NCBI GenBank assembly: GCA_964530325.1 | Contig: CAZHAX010000013.1 | Coordinates: 1 to 64,000 of the forward strand | Length of the DNA stretch: 64,000 bases | DNA from: CAZHAX01 sp964530325 | Lineage (GTDB): Bacteria; Chloroflexota; Anaerolineae; B4-G1 | Direction: 5' to 3' | In this document: positions 42,659 through 51,999 of the stretch, piece after piece | Numbering within the stretch: the stretch's first letter is position 1 | How the letters are laid out: every line of letters begins with the position of its first letter | Notes under the pieces: generated by a model | Databases searched by the model: none | What the model saw: only the letters and a program-made list of their open reading frames with translations | Told to the model about the DNA's origin: nothing | Program-made: the position numbers and the translations under genes

Positions 42659-43774
42659 ATGACGGAGAACAAGAAGCGAGAACGAGCGACGATACTGCTC
42701 GTCGAAGATGATGCCGAGTTGGCCCGCATGGTCTCCGTGCTCTTGGAGCAGAGCGGCCACATGGTGCAGCTGGCCGGGTCGGGCACTGAGGTCCTAGCCA
42801 GGCTGGGCCTCTCAATACGGGATACCGCCAAGCGGCCATTGCCCCCGGACCTGGTCTTGCTCGATGTTCAGCTGAAGGGACTCGACGGCTTCGAGATAGT
42901 GAAGCGCATCCGCCAGGACAGCCGGCTAGACGCGGTGCCTGTGATCATGTTGACCGTGCTGGACACGCTCGAGGACACCGTCAAGGGGCTGGGCGCCGGG
43001 GCGAACGACTACGTCACGAAGCCTTTCAAGAACGCTGAGTTGCTGGCCAGGGTGGAGGCTCAACTGAGGGTGAAGCGGCTGCAAGACCAGCGCGATCGGG
43101 CCGAACAGCAACTGGAGCGGCGCACCGGAGAACTGAGGGCTCTGACGGCACGCCTCGCCGAGGCCGAGGAGGCCCAGAGGAGACGTATTGCACGGGAGCT
43201 CCACGATCAGGTGGGGCAGAGCCTGACAGCTCTTGGAATCAACCTGAACATCGTGCGCTCCCAGATGGGCAACGGCGGTGCGGAGGCGCTGGCGGCGCGG
43301 CTTGATGACTCGCTGGCCATCGTCGAGAAGACGACCGAGCGTATTCGAGATCTGATGGCCGATCTGCGCCCGCCGGTCCTGGACGACTACGGCCTCGTCG
43401 CTGCGGTTCGCTGGTACTGTGAGCAGCTCACCGCGCGCACCGGCATCGAGTGCACCGTGGAGGGGGACGAGCCAGACCCACGCTTGCCAATAGCGACGGA
43501 GACGGCGCTGTTCCGGATCGCTCAGGAAGCTTTGACGAACGTCGCCAAGCACGCTCAGGCAGCGGAGGTGTCCGTCTCGGTAGACGCCGAGCCCAGGGTT
43601 GTGCGCATCATCGTTTCGGACAGAGGCGTCGGTTTCGACGCTGTCGATCCGCCCGCCCAGGGCAGCTGGGGACTGTTGACGATGGCCGAGCGGGCCGAGG
43701 CAGTCGGTGGCCAGTGCCGGATCCGATCCCGCCCCGGTCAGGGCACGGATGTCATCGTAGAGGTCGATCGATGA
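42659..43774 (+). CDS. Receiver-histidine kinase hybrid (REC, HisKA_3, HATPase)
   Basis: The 371-residue soluble protein has an N-terminal receiver (VEDDAE acidic pocket, phosphoacceptor Asp69, Lys121), a coiled linker (140-170), and a HisKA_3 site RRRIARELHDQVGQSLTAL with His182. A HATPase_c domain ends it (FRIAQEALTNVAKHAQA, DRGVGFD, GSWGLLTMAERAEAVGG). Kinases of this NarX-like type phosphorylate LuxR-type regulators, and one starts on its last codons (ATGA overlap), so this is a coupled pair. The receiver lets it take a phosphoryl group from another kinase. Confidence 0.93.
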   Translation: MTENKKRERATILLVEDDAELARMVSVLLEQSGHMVQLAGSGTEVLARLGLSIRDTAKRPLPPDLVLLDVQLKGLDGFEIVKRIRQDSRLDAVPVIMLTVLDTLEDTVKGLGAGANDYVTKPFKNAELLARVEAQLRVKRLQDQRDRAEQQLERRTGELRALTARLAEAEEAQRRRIARELHDQVGQSLTALGINLNIVRSQMGNGGAEALAARLDDSLAIVEKTTERIRDLMADLRPPVLDDYGLVAAVRWYCEQLTARTGIECTVEGDEPDPRLPIATETALFRIAQEALTNVAKHAQAAEVSVSVDAEPRVVRIIVSDRGVGFDAVDPPAQGSWGLLTMAERAEAVGGQCRIRSRPGQGTDVIVEVDR

Positions 43775-44424
43775 GCATCACTGTCTTCATAGCCGACGAC
43801 CACGCGGTTGTCCGAGACGGCCTGCGCTACCTGCTCGAGGCCCAGGATGATCTCCGGGTGATCGGTGACGCCGCCGATGGCCGAAGTGCCGTGCGCCAGG
43901 TGGCGCAGCTCCGCCCGGACGTGGCCATCGTCGACGTGGCCATGCCGGGCCTGAATGGCATCGAGGCCACCCGGCAGATCTGCCAGTCCTGCCCTGAAGT
44001 CAGGGCCATCATTCTCTCTATGCACTCGACGAGCGAGCACGTCTTCCGGGCTCTGCAGGCGGGGGCGAAGGGCTACCTGCTCAAGGAATCAGCTGGCGTA
44101 GAAGTGGTCAGCGCCGTCCGCGCCGTGTACGCCGGCCATCGCTACCTCAGCCAGAAGATCTCCGATCAGGTGATCGAGAGCTACGCCCGACTGCGCGACA
44201 CGGCCCAGGCGGCCAGCCCCCTGGCTCTGCTCACGGAGCGCGAGCGAGAGGTGCTCCAGCTGGTCGTCGAAGGGAACACGAGCGCTCAGATAGCAGCCCT
44301 TCTCTCCCTATCCCGCAAGACGGTCGAAACCTATCGCAGCCGCCTGATGCGCAAGCTGGGTATCGAGGACGTACCCAGCCTGGTGAAGTTCGCCATCCAA
44401 CACGGTCTGACTCCACTGGAATGA
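43771..44424 (+). CDS. NarL/LuxR-family response regulator
   Basis: The 217-residue protein has a receiver (FIADDHAVVRDGLRYLL, phosphoacceptor Asp55 in VAIVDVAMPG) and a C-terminal HTH (LTEREREVLQLVVEGNTSA...KTVETYRSRLMRKL, about 152-195). It is the only clear DNA-binding regulator in the kinase island, so it is the probable transcriptional output. The ATG overlaps the kinase stop. Confidence 0.95.
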   Translation: MSITVFIADDHAVVRDGLRYLLEAQDDLRVIGDAADGRSAVRQVAQLRPDVAIVDVAMPGLNGIEATRQICQSCPEVRAIILSMHSTSEHVFRALQAGAKGYLLKESAGVEVVSAVRAVYAGHRYLSQKISDQVIESYARLRDTAQAASPLALLTEREREVLQLVVEGNTSAQIAALLSLSRKTVETYRSRLMRKLGIEDVPSLVKFAIQHGLTPLE

Positions 44425-44432
44425 ACGGGCTT

Positions 44433-44455
44433 GCCGGGCGATGAAGTCGCCCGGC
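44433..44455 (+). terminator. Hairpin after the LuxR regulator
   Basis: Perfect 9-bp stem GCCGGGCGA/TCGCCCGGC with 5-base loop, 8 bases after the stop. No U-run is present. Confidence 0.55.
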
Positions 44456-44751
44456 TAGACAACGGCGCCCCGTGATCGGGGCTCTGGAGGCTGGCAGAGG
44501 CCGGTTCATAGGGCCGAGCTTCCTGGCCCGGTGATGCCACCACTGGGGGTCGGGCGCTGAAGAGACCGGCCTGCCTGGCAGAGCCCGCCAGCCGCTCGCC
44601 CGGGCCAATCGCCTGGCTCACTTCAGTCATACCATCCCCACTCCAACTGTCAAGCTCACCTGACAGACAGCCGTGGCTGGCTGTGGTACCATATCAAGGC
44701 CGATTCGGAGGTGTGCCCGCGCGCTCAGGTGGCGTGGGCAGGGAGGGTAAA
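44456..44751. other. Intergenic region, no gene seen
   Basis: About 300 bases hold only short hairpins (GCCCCG-TGAT-CGGGGC, CTGTCA/TGACAG and ACAGCC/GGCTGT). It may contain the promoter of the next gene, but no clear -35/-10 pair stands out. GGAGGG just before 44752 is that gene's ribosome binding site. Confidence 0.4.
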
Positions 44752-45147
44752 GTGCCAGATACAATCCTGATCGTAGAGGATCACGAAGTGGTGCGCAGGT
44801 CGCTGCGTGACTGGCTGGGCGCAGTCTTCCCGCACTTTGACCTGCTGGAGGCAGCCAGCGGCGAGGAGGCGGTCACCGTGGCCAGTGAACGACCGCTGCG
44901 GGCTGTCGTGATGGACATCGGCTTGCCGCAGATGAATGGCATTGAAGCCACGCGGCGGATCAAAGCGGCGGCGCCGGCAACCGAGGTGGTGATTCTGACC
45001 ATACACGAAGACGCCGCCTATCGCGCAGACGCCACCGCGGCCGGGGCCAGTGCCTACGTGCCCAAGCTGAAGATGCGGGCTGAGCTTGTGCCCACGCTCG
45101 AGGCTATCCTGCGCACCAGGCAGAAGCAGACCTGTGCCGTCGCCTAG
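44752..45147 (+). CDS. Single-domain response regulator
   Basis: The 131-residue protein is a bare receiver: ILIVEDHEVVRRSL, phosphoacceptor Asp55 in VVMDIGLPQMNGIEATRRIK, and a Lys-containing end (AYVPKLKMRAELVPTLEAIL). It has no output domain and could shuttle phosphate or bind a partner. GTG start with GGGAGGG 4 bases before it. It lies 102 bases before the next kinase and may work with it. Confidence 0.9.
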   Translation: MPDTILIVEDHEVVRRSLRDWLGAVFPHFDLLEAASGEEAVTVASERPLRAVVMDIGLPQMNGIEATRRIKAAAPATEVVILTIHEDAAYRADATAAGASAYVPKLKMRAELVPTLEAILRTRQKQTCAVA

Positions 45148-45249
45148 TGCTCTGCCCGGGTGGTTGCGGCGGCGGAACCTCGGCAGGCCGATTCGCCAGG
45201 TTGGATCCGGCTCAACGGGCCTCACTCAGCTGCCGTTTGGAGACTGTCC

Positions 45250-48141
45250 ATGAGGCTCGCCGTCAGGCTGGCGCTGCTGCTTCTCGTGCTTTCGACCCTG
45301 CCGCTGGCGGCAGTCGGTTGGCTTGCCTACAGCATGAGCCGGCAGGCGATCAGGAGCGATACGTTCCACCACCTTGCCTCGACCAACGTTTTCAGAGAGG
45401 AGGAACTGGACCGCTGGATTGCCGACAACGAGGAGACCCTGCGGGAGCTAGCCAGCAGGCCTGGGGTTCGCGAACTCGCGGCCGTTCTGGCCTCGCGCGA
45501 TCCGGATGATGCGCAGTACAGAGACGCATACAACCGCCTGGTCGAGGATCACCTGGCTCCCACGCTCGAGAACAAAGGCGGCTTTCTCGATCTCTCCCTG
45601 CTCCAGGTTGGCGATGGACTTACCGTTCTATCCACTGACGACACTCTCGAAGGCCAGCGCCGGGATGGTGAGCCGTATTTCTTGGAGGGGCAGGCCCGCA
45701 CGTTCGTTCAGGACGCTGCCTACTCGCCGGAGCTGGAAGAGATGGTGATGTACATCGGCACTCCGGTCAATGATGCCGACGGCGACTTGACAGCAGTGCT
45801 CGCTGGCCGAGCAGACCTGGGTCAACTCTCCGCGATCCTGAGGCGGCGCAGCGCCCAGAGCGGCACCGAGGACACGTACCTCGTGAACGCATCTTGCTTC
45901 TTTGTCACCGAGCCCCGGTTCGGAGACGACTACGCTTCTGAAGGGGAGGTCCGGACCGAGGCTATCGCGAGCTGCCTCGAGGGCAGCGACGGAATGGCTG
46001 AGTACGATGACTACAGAGAAGCGGCGGTAATCGGAGCGTATGACTGGATCCCGGAGCGAGGGGTGTGTATCCTGACTGAGGTCGACCAGGCGGAAGCCTA
46101 CGCGCCAATCACCGCTCTGGGCAACGCCGTTCTGGGCCTGGGGGCCGGCGCCGCAGTCGCCGTTGTTGTTGTCGGGTTCCTGCTGGCACAATCGATCACC
46201 GGGCCAGTGCGCCGGCTTGTCCGCGGCGCCGCGGAGATCGGCCGGGGCAACCTGGCTCACAGGATCCCGGTGACCGGCCGGGATGAGATCGGCCAGATGG
46301 CGCTAGCCTTCAACCTGATGGCGGCCAACCTGCGCCAGTCGCCCGGAGAGACGAACTACAGCCAGCGCTTGCTGCTAGCGCTAGGCCAGGCAGCTGAGGC
46401 GGTCCAGCGTGCCCGCACTGCCGAGGACGTCTACCGTAGGGTTGGTAGAGAGCTGGCTACGCTGGGCTACAATGCCTCGATCTTCACCGTGGTCAAAGGG
46501 GGAACCCATCTGGCGATGCCCCACCTGGGCTTCAACGAGCGTACGCTGAGGGCCGCGGAGCGGCTGGTCGGGCTGACCAGATCCTTCCGCTTCCCCATTC
46601 CTGAGGGGGGCTTCTACGATCGCCTAATCACCGAGAGGGCCGCTGCTTTCCGCGAGCCCTTCACCGAGCCGATCGCTGAGGCGTTGCCCCGGGGAGTGAA
46701 GCGGCTGGCTGGCCGGGTAGCCTCCCTGATGGGCATTGAGCAGGGTATCGCCGCGCCGCTGGTGGTGGGAGGCGACGTCTACGGCCTGCTGCTGCTCCAT
46801 GGATCGGGTCTGACGAGAGCGGATATCCCCGCCGTAACAGCCTTCGCCAATCAGACCGCGATCGCCCTGGAGAACGCGCTGGCAGAGGAGGAACTCAGGA
46901 AGCACCGCGACCATCTTGAGGACCTGGTCAGGCAGCGCACGGCGGAGATGGAGAGGGCGAACGAAGAGTTGCAGACGGAGATAGCTGAACGGAAGCGAGC
47001 TGAAGCCGCCCTCCGGTCGCTCTCCGCGCGCTACGAGGCTATCCTGGCCGCAGCCCCCGACATCATCATGGAGGTTGATAGAAACAGGGTCTACACCTGG
47101 GCGAACAGAGCAGGCCTGAAGTTCTTCGGAGAGGACGTCCTGGGCAAGGAGGCAGCCCTCTACCTCGAAGGAGACCAGGATACGTACGATACCGTGCAGC
47201 CTCTAGTCAACGACGACGATACTGTGGTCTACGTGGAGAGCTGGCAGCGCCGGCACGACGGAGAGAAGCGTCTACTCGCCTGGTGGTGTCGGCGCCTCGT
47301 CGATGCGAATGGTGAGGTGACCGGAGCGCTGTCTACGGCCAGGGACATCACCGAGCACCGGCAGGCAGATGAGGATCTGAGAGAGTACTCAGACCGGCTT
47401 GAGGCGATGGTCGACGAGCGCACAGAGGAGCTGAGCCGAACGCAGGACCTTCTGCTCCGGCACGAGAGGCTGGCCGTGCTGGGGCAGCTGGCGGGTGGTA
47501 TAGGGCACGAACTGCGAAACCCGCTGGGGGCGATCAAGAGTGCGGCCTACTTCCTGAATATGGCGCTGGCCGACCCCGATCCTGACGTTAAGGAAACACT
47601 GGCGATTCTGGACCGTGAGGTCGCCGCGTCGGACAGGATCATCTCTAGCCTGCTCGACTTCGCCCGCCCCAGAACTGCCACTCGCCGCAAGGCCGACCTG
47701 AACGCGGTCGTCCGGGAGGTGCTCGCCCGAGTCGAGGTCCCCAAGAACGTAAAGGTGTCCACCAGGTTCAGCAAGGAGCTGCCATCTGTGCTGGCGGACC
47801 ACGACCAGTTGACCCAGGTCTTCAGCAACATCGTCCTCAATGCCCTCCAGGCCATGCCCGAGGGTGGCCGGTTGGAGGTGAAAACACGGGAGGCGAAAAG
47901 GGAGGGTTCGGCAGAAAGCTCGGTTGTGGTATCGGTGAAGGATAGTGGTATAGGTATCGCCGAGGGTAATCTTAGGCGGATCTTCGAGCCGCTGTTCACT
48001 ACCAAGGCGAAGGGAATAGGACTGGGTCTGGCCCTGAGCAAGACGTTGATCGAGGCCCACGGAGGCGAAATCGACGTCGAGAGCCAAGAAGGCAAGGGTA
48101 CAATCTTCACAGTGACGCTGCCGCTTTCGGGCAGTGCCTAG
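45250..48141 (+). CDS. Membrane sensor histidine kinase with extracellular sensor, HAMP, GAF and PAS
   Basis: The 963-residue protein has TM1 (about 5-27), an extracytoplasmic sensor (about 30-288), TM2 (about 290-312), HAMP (313-365, ITGPVRRLVRGAAEIGRGNL), a GAF-like domain (about 395-545), a coiled coil, a PAS domain (about 588-705), HisKA (GQLAGGIGHELRNPLGAI, His753) and HATPase_c (to 960). The sensor resembles dCache folds, so it likely binds a small ligand outside. The ATG follows GGAG. The kinase core is close to that of the next gene, a probable tandem duplication. Confidence 0.93.
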   Translation: MRLAVRLALLLLVLSTLPLAAVGWLAYSMSRQAIRSDTFHHLASTNVFREEELDRWIADNEETLRELASRPGVRELAAVLASRDPDDAQYRDAYNRLVEDHLAPTLENKGGFLDLSLLQVGDGLTVLSTDDTLEGQRRDGEPYFLEGQARTFVQDAAYSPELEEMVMYIGTPVNDADGDLTAVLAGRADLGQLSAILRRRSAQSGTEDTYLVNASCFFVTEPRFGDDYASEGEVRTEAIASCLEGSDGMAEYDDYREAAVIGAYDWIPERGVCILTEVDQAEAYAPITALGNAVLGLGAGAAVAVVVVGFLLAQSITGPVRRLVRGAAEIGRGNLAHRIPVTGRDEIGQMALAFNLMAANLRQSPGETNYSQRLLLALGQAAEAVQRARTAEDVYRRVGRELATLGYNASIFTVVKGGTHLAMPHLGFNERTLRAAERLVGLTRSFRFPIPEGGFYDRLITERAAAFREPFTEPIAEALPRGVKRLAGRVASLMGIEQGIAAPLVVGGDVYGLLLLHGSGLTRADIPAVTAFANQTAIALENALAEEELRKHRDHLEDLVRQRTAEMERANEELQTEIAERKRAEAALRSLSARYEAILAAAPDIIMEVDRNRVYTWANRAGLKFFGEDVLGKEAALYLEGDQDTYDTVQPLVNDDDTVVYVESWQRRHDGEKRLLAWWCRRLVDANGEVTGALSTARDITEHRQADEDLREYSDRLEAMVDERTEELSRTQDLLLRHERLAVLGQLAGGIGHELRNPLGAIKSAAYFLNMALADPDPDVKETLAILDREVAASDRIISSLLDFARPRTATRRKADLNAVVREVLARVEVPKNVKVSTRFSKELPSVLADHDQLTQVFSNIVLNALQAMPEGGRLEVKTREAKREGSAESSVVVSVKDSGIGIAEGNLRRIFEPLFTTKAKGIGLGLALSKTLIEAHGGEIDVESQEGKGTIFTVTLPLSGSA

Positions 48142-48149
48142 CGCCGCCT

Positions 48150-48174
48150 GTTTGGCGCGCGGAGCGCGCCAAAC
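48150..48174 (+). terminator. Hairpin between two kinase genes
   Basis: An 11-bp stem (GTTTGGCGCGC/GCGCGCCAAAC) with 3-base loop lies 8 bases after the first kinase. It has no U-run. Confidence 0.5.
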
Positions 48175-48209
48175 GCCCTGCACCCGCCTTGGCGCTGGAG
48201 GATTGCCGG

Positions 48210-50255
48210 ATGGAAGAGTATAGGAATCTGGAGCAAGCGTTCCATGACCTGGTCGAGATCGTCAGCTTCACGGGCGAGCTTTCGGCCCGGCTTCATGGCG
48301 GCCTGGAAGAGGCCGAGGTCATGGCTATGGTTGTCGACCGCTTCGCTGCTTCGAAGAAGTACACCGCGTCGATACTGCTTCTCACAGAGGACGGGAAGGG
48401 TGTGCGCATAGGGCGCACGTCCCTCGGCCGCAGGGAGACGAGGGCGGGCGAGAAGGCGGCGGCTGTCCGCCTCGACTCATTCAAGATCGATCTGGACAAA
48501 GCCACCTATTACCGGCAGGTGGCGGTCGAGGGGAAGACCGTCACGCCCACCGCGGGCGAGATCGTGGAAGAGCTGTTCCCGCTGCCCCTGGCCAGGCTAC
48601 TGAACAAGATGCTTGCCTGTGAGAATCGGCAGGCTGTACTAACGCCGATACGGCGTCATGGTGAGATCATCGGTGTCCTGGCCATTTCGGCGCCCAGCAT
48701 GCCCGAGTATTTCATACCATCTGTGCAGAATCTGGCCCACCATATCTCAGCCGCATTGGAGGGCGCTGAGCAGCATTCCGTCAGGAGGAGGGCCGTCGAT
48801 GAGCTGCGTGCCTCCGAGGCGCGATACAAGGCCCTCTTCGAGCAGGCCGCTGATTCGATAGTGCTCGCGGATGGCCGGAACGGCTTGATCGTGGACTTCA
48901 ACAACAGGGCGTACGGGGATCTGGGATACACACGGGAGGAGTTCGCCCAGCTGTCCATCCACGACTTCCAGGCCCCGGAGTCAGCCGAGAAGCTCCTCGG
49001 AGAGGGACTGGACGCCTTCGAGACACTGTACCGCAGCAAGGGCGGCGACGCAGTCGACGTTCTGGTGAGCAGCAGGTCTATCTCCATAGCCGGCAAGGAG
49101 TTCGTGCAGATTGCCTGGCGGGACATCACCAGCCGGAAGCGGGATCAGGAGGCCTTGGCCCGCAGTGAGGAGCGCTACCGCTCGCTCGTCTCCAACATCC
49201 CCGACGTTGTCTGGACCACGGACAGAGAGGGCGTCACTACCTTCATCAGTCCGAATGTCGAGAAGGTGATTGGCTACACCCAACAGGACGTCTACGAGGG
49301 CGGCCCCGACGTATGGCTGGCAAACGTGCACCCGAACGACGTCGAGGAAGTCAGGCGCGCCTTCGCCAACCTGTTCGAAGAAGGGACGCCCTACGACGTT
49401 CAGTACAGGTACCGACGCAAGGATGGCACGTGGGTCTGGCTACACGACAGGGCAGTCAGTCTGTACCAGAGAGAAGGCAGGGATTACGCTGACGGCCTTC
49501 TGTCGGACATAACCGACCTGAGAGCGGTGCAGGAAAAGGCGCTGCTGCAGGAGAAGCTGGCTGTCATGGGCCAACTGGCGGGCGGTGTGGGCCACGAGCT
49601 GCGCAATCCGCTGGGTGCCATCAAGAACGCCGCCTACTTCCTGAGAATGGCTCTTGAGAACCCGGAGCCGGACGTCAGAGAGGCCATCGAGATCCTGCAC
49701 CGAGAGGTGGATACCTCCGAGAACATCATCAGCAGCCTACTCGGCTTTGCTCGGCCCCAGCCGCCCGCCAGGCGCAGAGTCGATGTCAACGAGATCCTCG
49801 AGCAGGCACTCAGCCGCACGAGCGTACCGGAGAACGTAAAGGTCGTTCGCCAGCTTGGCTCCTCGCTGCCTAATGTGCAAGGTGACCCAGGGCAGCTGGA
49901 CCGACTCTTCGGCAATATCATCCTCAACGCCGTCCAGGCGATGCCGGAAGGCGGCGAGCTGACCGTGCAGACCTCGAAAGCGCGCGGCAAGCCTCGAGGA
50001 GCAAAGTGGATCTCCGTCTCCGTATCGGACACGGGTGTCGGCATACGGGACGAGCACATGGACCGGCTGTTTCAGCCCCTCTTCACCACAAAGGCGAAGG
50101 GCATCGGTCTGGGGCTTGCCCTGGCCAGCACCCTGGCGGAGGCGCATGGGGGCGATATCACTGTATGTAGCGAGCTGGGCAAGGGCAGTACTTTTACCGT
50201 CCGGCTTCCCGTCGGGGGCGTGCGGCCTCCTGACGAGGGGGGAGGCCCGCCCTGA
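48210..50255 (+). CDS. Soluble sensor histidine kinase with GAF and two PAS domains
   Basis: The 681-residue cytoplasmic kinase has a GAF-like domain (about 20-195), PAS (about 205-315, ARYKALFEQAADSIV), PAS (about 325-445, ERYRSLVSNIPDVVWTT), HisKA (His462 in GQLAGGVGHELRNPLGAI) and HATPase_c (about 565-670). The core is almost the same as in the previous gene. ATG at 48210 has GGAGG upstream; a TTG at 48189 is less likely. Its stop overlaps the start of the next regulator, which suggests a cognate pair. Confidence 0.93.
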   Translation: MEEYRNLEQAFHDLVEIVSFTGELSARLHGGLEEAEVMAMVVDRFAASKKYTASILLLTEDGKGVRIGRTSLGRRETRAGEKAAAVRLDSFKIDLDKATYYRQVAVEGKTVTPTAGEIVEELFPLPLARLLNKMLACENRQAVLTPIRRHGEIIGVLAISAPSMPEYFIPSVQNLAHHISAALEGAEQHSVRRRAVDELRASEARYKALFEQAADSIVLADGRNGLIVDFNNRAYGDLGYTREEFAQLSIHDFQAPESAEKLLGEGLDAFETLYRSKGGDAVDVLVSSRSISIAGKEFVQIAWRDITSRKRDQEALARSEERYRSLVSNIPDVVWTTDREGVTTFISPNVEKVIGYTQQDVYEGGPDVWLANVHPNDVEEVRRAFANLFEEGTPYDVQYRYRRKDGTWVWLHDRAVSLYQREGRDYADGLLSDITDLRAVQEKALLQEKLAVMGQLAGGVGHELRNPLGAIKNAAYFLRMALENPEPDVREAIEILHREVDTSENIISSLLGFARPQPPARRRVDVNEILEQALSRTSVPENVKVVRQLGSSLPNVQGDPGQLDRLFGNIILNAVQAMPEGGELTVQTSKARGKPRGAKWISVSVSDTGVGIRDEHMDRLFQPLFTTKAKGIGLGLALASTLAEAHGGDITVCSELGKGSTFTVRLPVGGVRPPDEGGGPP

Positions 50256-50947
50256 ACGATAAGACGCGAGTGCTGATTGTGGACGACGACGTCGGCCTGT
50301 GCCGTACGCTGTCCCTTATCCTCAACAGGAAGGGCTACGAGGTGACGACCGTCGAGGATGGGGAGCGCGCCGCGGCGGAGGCGCGGGCTGGCGAGTTCGA
50401 TCTCATCCTGATCGATGTGCTGATGCCCGGCAAGAGCGGCCTGGATACGCTTCGTGAGTTGAAGGAAGTAGCACCCACTGCGCGCATGGTGATGATGACC
50501 GGATACGCGGTCTCCGGCCTCGTCGGCGAGGCGATGCAGATAGGTGTCGACGGCGTGCTCTACAAACCCTTCGACGTCGACGTAGTTGTGGAAACACTGA
50601 TGAGCCAGGACGTGATCAGGCTCTACGAGGGCTACCTGAAGACGATCTGGGATAGGATGATGCCCGTTCTGGGACCGGTAGCCACCACCACCGTCTTCAA
50701 GGAGACCTTGAAGGCAGCCGCGGGAAAGGAGGCATCGCTCCTGGGCGCGATGGAAGTGACGGACAGCGGTATCTCACTCGAGCGCCTGCGTCGCGAGGCG
50801 GAGCCAGGCCAGGCAGGCGAATTGCGGCGCCAGCTCCAAGGCGTGCTGAATGTGATCTTCGACGTGCTGGGCGCCGTGGCCGGCAACATCCTCGTCGCCC
50901 CACTCCTGAGGGAGTTCAGCGACGAGCTGAAGGGCGAGGAGCTGTGA
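50252..50947 (+). CDS. Response regulator with unknown C-terminal domain
   Basis: The protein (231 residues from CTG) has a receiver, RVLIVDDDVGLCRTL with phosphoacceptor Asp55 in LILIDVLMPGKSG. The helical output domain (about 130-231, YLKTIWDRMMPVLGPVATT) matches no output family I know. I prefer a CTG start at 50252, which overlaps the kinase stop as CTGA with GGGAGG upstream and gives the family-like start NDKTRVLIV. GTG 50270 is the conventional alternative. It probably receives phosphate from the kinase before it. Confidence 0.75.
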   Translation: MNDKTRVLIVDDDVGLCRTLSLILNRKGYEVTTVEDGERAAAEARAGEFDLILIDVLMPGKSGLDTLRELKEVAPTARMVMMTGYAVSGLVGEAMQIGVDGVLYKPFDVDVVVETLMSQDVIRLYEGYLKTIWDRMMPVLGPVATTTVFKETLKAAAGKEASLLGAMEVTDSGISLERLRREAEPGQAGELRRQLQGVLNVIFDVLGAVAGNILVAPLLREFSDELKGEEL

Positions 50948-51207
50948 GAGACCGCGACGCCCGCAGGAAGACGGCGGGCACAGCCACCGGCATCCTGGAG
51001 ATGCCGCTTGTCAACCCACGCCGCGACACGCTGCTTCCGAACTCAGGGGCTGCGTGCCGCGAGAACTCTGCTGAACCCCGATGGATATGGGGCGACAGCA
51101 GCCGGTCGAGCCTGCCCGTTGTCGGCGGCAGGCCCGGCCCGAGGACCATGTTCATTCGATGCAAGGCCCGCCCTGCCAGTCCCTCGCTCTGAGGGAGGAG
51201 GTGCGCA
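50948..51207. other. Intergenic region, no gene seen
   Basis: About 260 bases hold a short 6-bp hairpin at 50959-50979 and GGGAGGAGG before the next gene. No clear promoter was seen. The local reading frames look like shadows. Confidence 0.4.
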
Positions 51208-51969
51208 GTGCAGAACAAGCCTCGAGTTCTGATCGTGGACGACAATGCCAGCTTGTGCAGGACCATGTCACTTGTCCTGGCCCGTAGAGGTTGCTCCGTG
51301 TCTACAGCAGCGGACGGGCTGGAGGCGATCGAGGAGGTCAGAAAGGCCGCCTTCGACATGGTCTTCATGGACATCAGGCTGCCAAGCCTGAGCGGTGTGG
51401 ATACGTATCGTCGGGTCAAGAACCTCAGGCCGGATACGCCGGTGGTGATGATGACCGCCTATGCAGTGGAGGATCTTGTCCAGCAGGCTCTGCACGAGGG
51501 TGCCTACGGCGTTCTGTACAAACCTCTGGACCTGGACCGGGTTGTGGCCCTGGTCAATGAGGTGCACCAGCAGAAGGAAGGGCCTCTCGTGCTCGTCGTG
51601 GACGACGATCCGTCCACCTGCACCACGCTGGAGAAGATCCTGGCCAGGCGAGGCCACCGGGTGGGCACTGCATCGAACGGGGAGCGGGCCGTAGCTATGG
51701 CGCGGGCCACGCAATACGACATCGTCATCGTGGATATCAAGCTGCCCACAATCAACGGCCTGGAGACCTACCTGGCGATCAAGGAGATGCATCCGTCCGT
51801 GATGGCCATCATGATCACCGGCTTTGGCCAGGAGATGGCAGACGTTGTCGCGGATGCGCTGGCCAATCAGGCCTACGCCTGCCTCCACAAGCCGCTGGAG
51901 ATGGAACGGGTGCTCGAGCTGGTGGATGAGCTGTGGCAGCGCAAGCAGGGCACGGGCGCGATTATCTAG
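51208..51969 (+). CDS. Double-receiver response regulator
   Basis: The 253-residue protein has two receiver domains in tandem: RVLIVDDNASLCRTM with Asp55, and LVLVVDDDPSTCTTL with Asp176. No output domain follows. Such proteins can pass or store phosphate, or regulate by binding. The first receiver is close to that of the preceding regulator (same SLCRT/GLCRT pattern), suggesting duplication. GTG start with GGGAGGAGG. Confidence 0.88.
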   Translation: MQNKPRVLIVDDNASLCRTMSLVLARRGCSVSTAADGLEAIEEVRKAAFDMVFMDIRLPSLSGVDTYRRVKNLRPDTPVVMMTAYAVEDLVQQALHEGAYGVLYKPLDLDRVVALVNEVHQQKEGPLVLVVDDDPSTCTTLEKILARRGHRVGTASNGERAVAMARATQYDIVIVDIKLPTINGLETYLAIKEMHPSVMAIMITGFGQEMADVVADALANQAYACLHKPLEMERVLELVDELWQRKQGTGAII

Positions 51970-51999
51970 CAGGCGACTGGAGTGGGAGGAGAACTGCCG

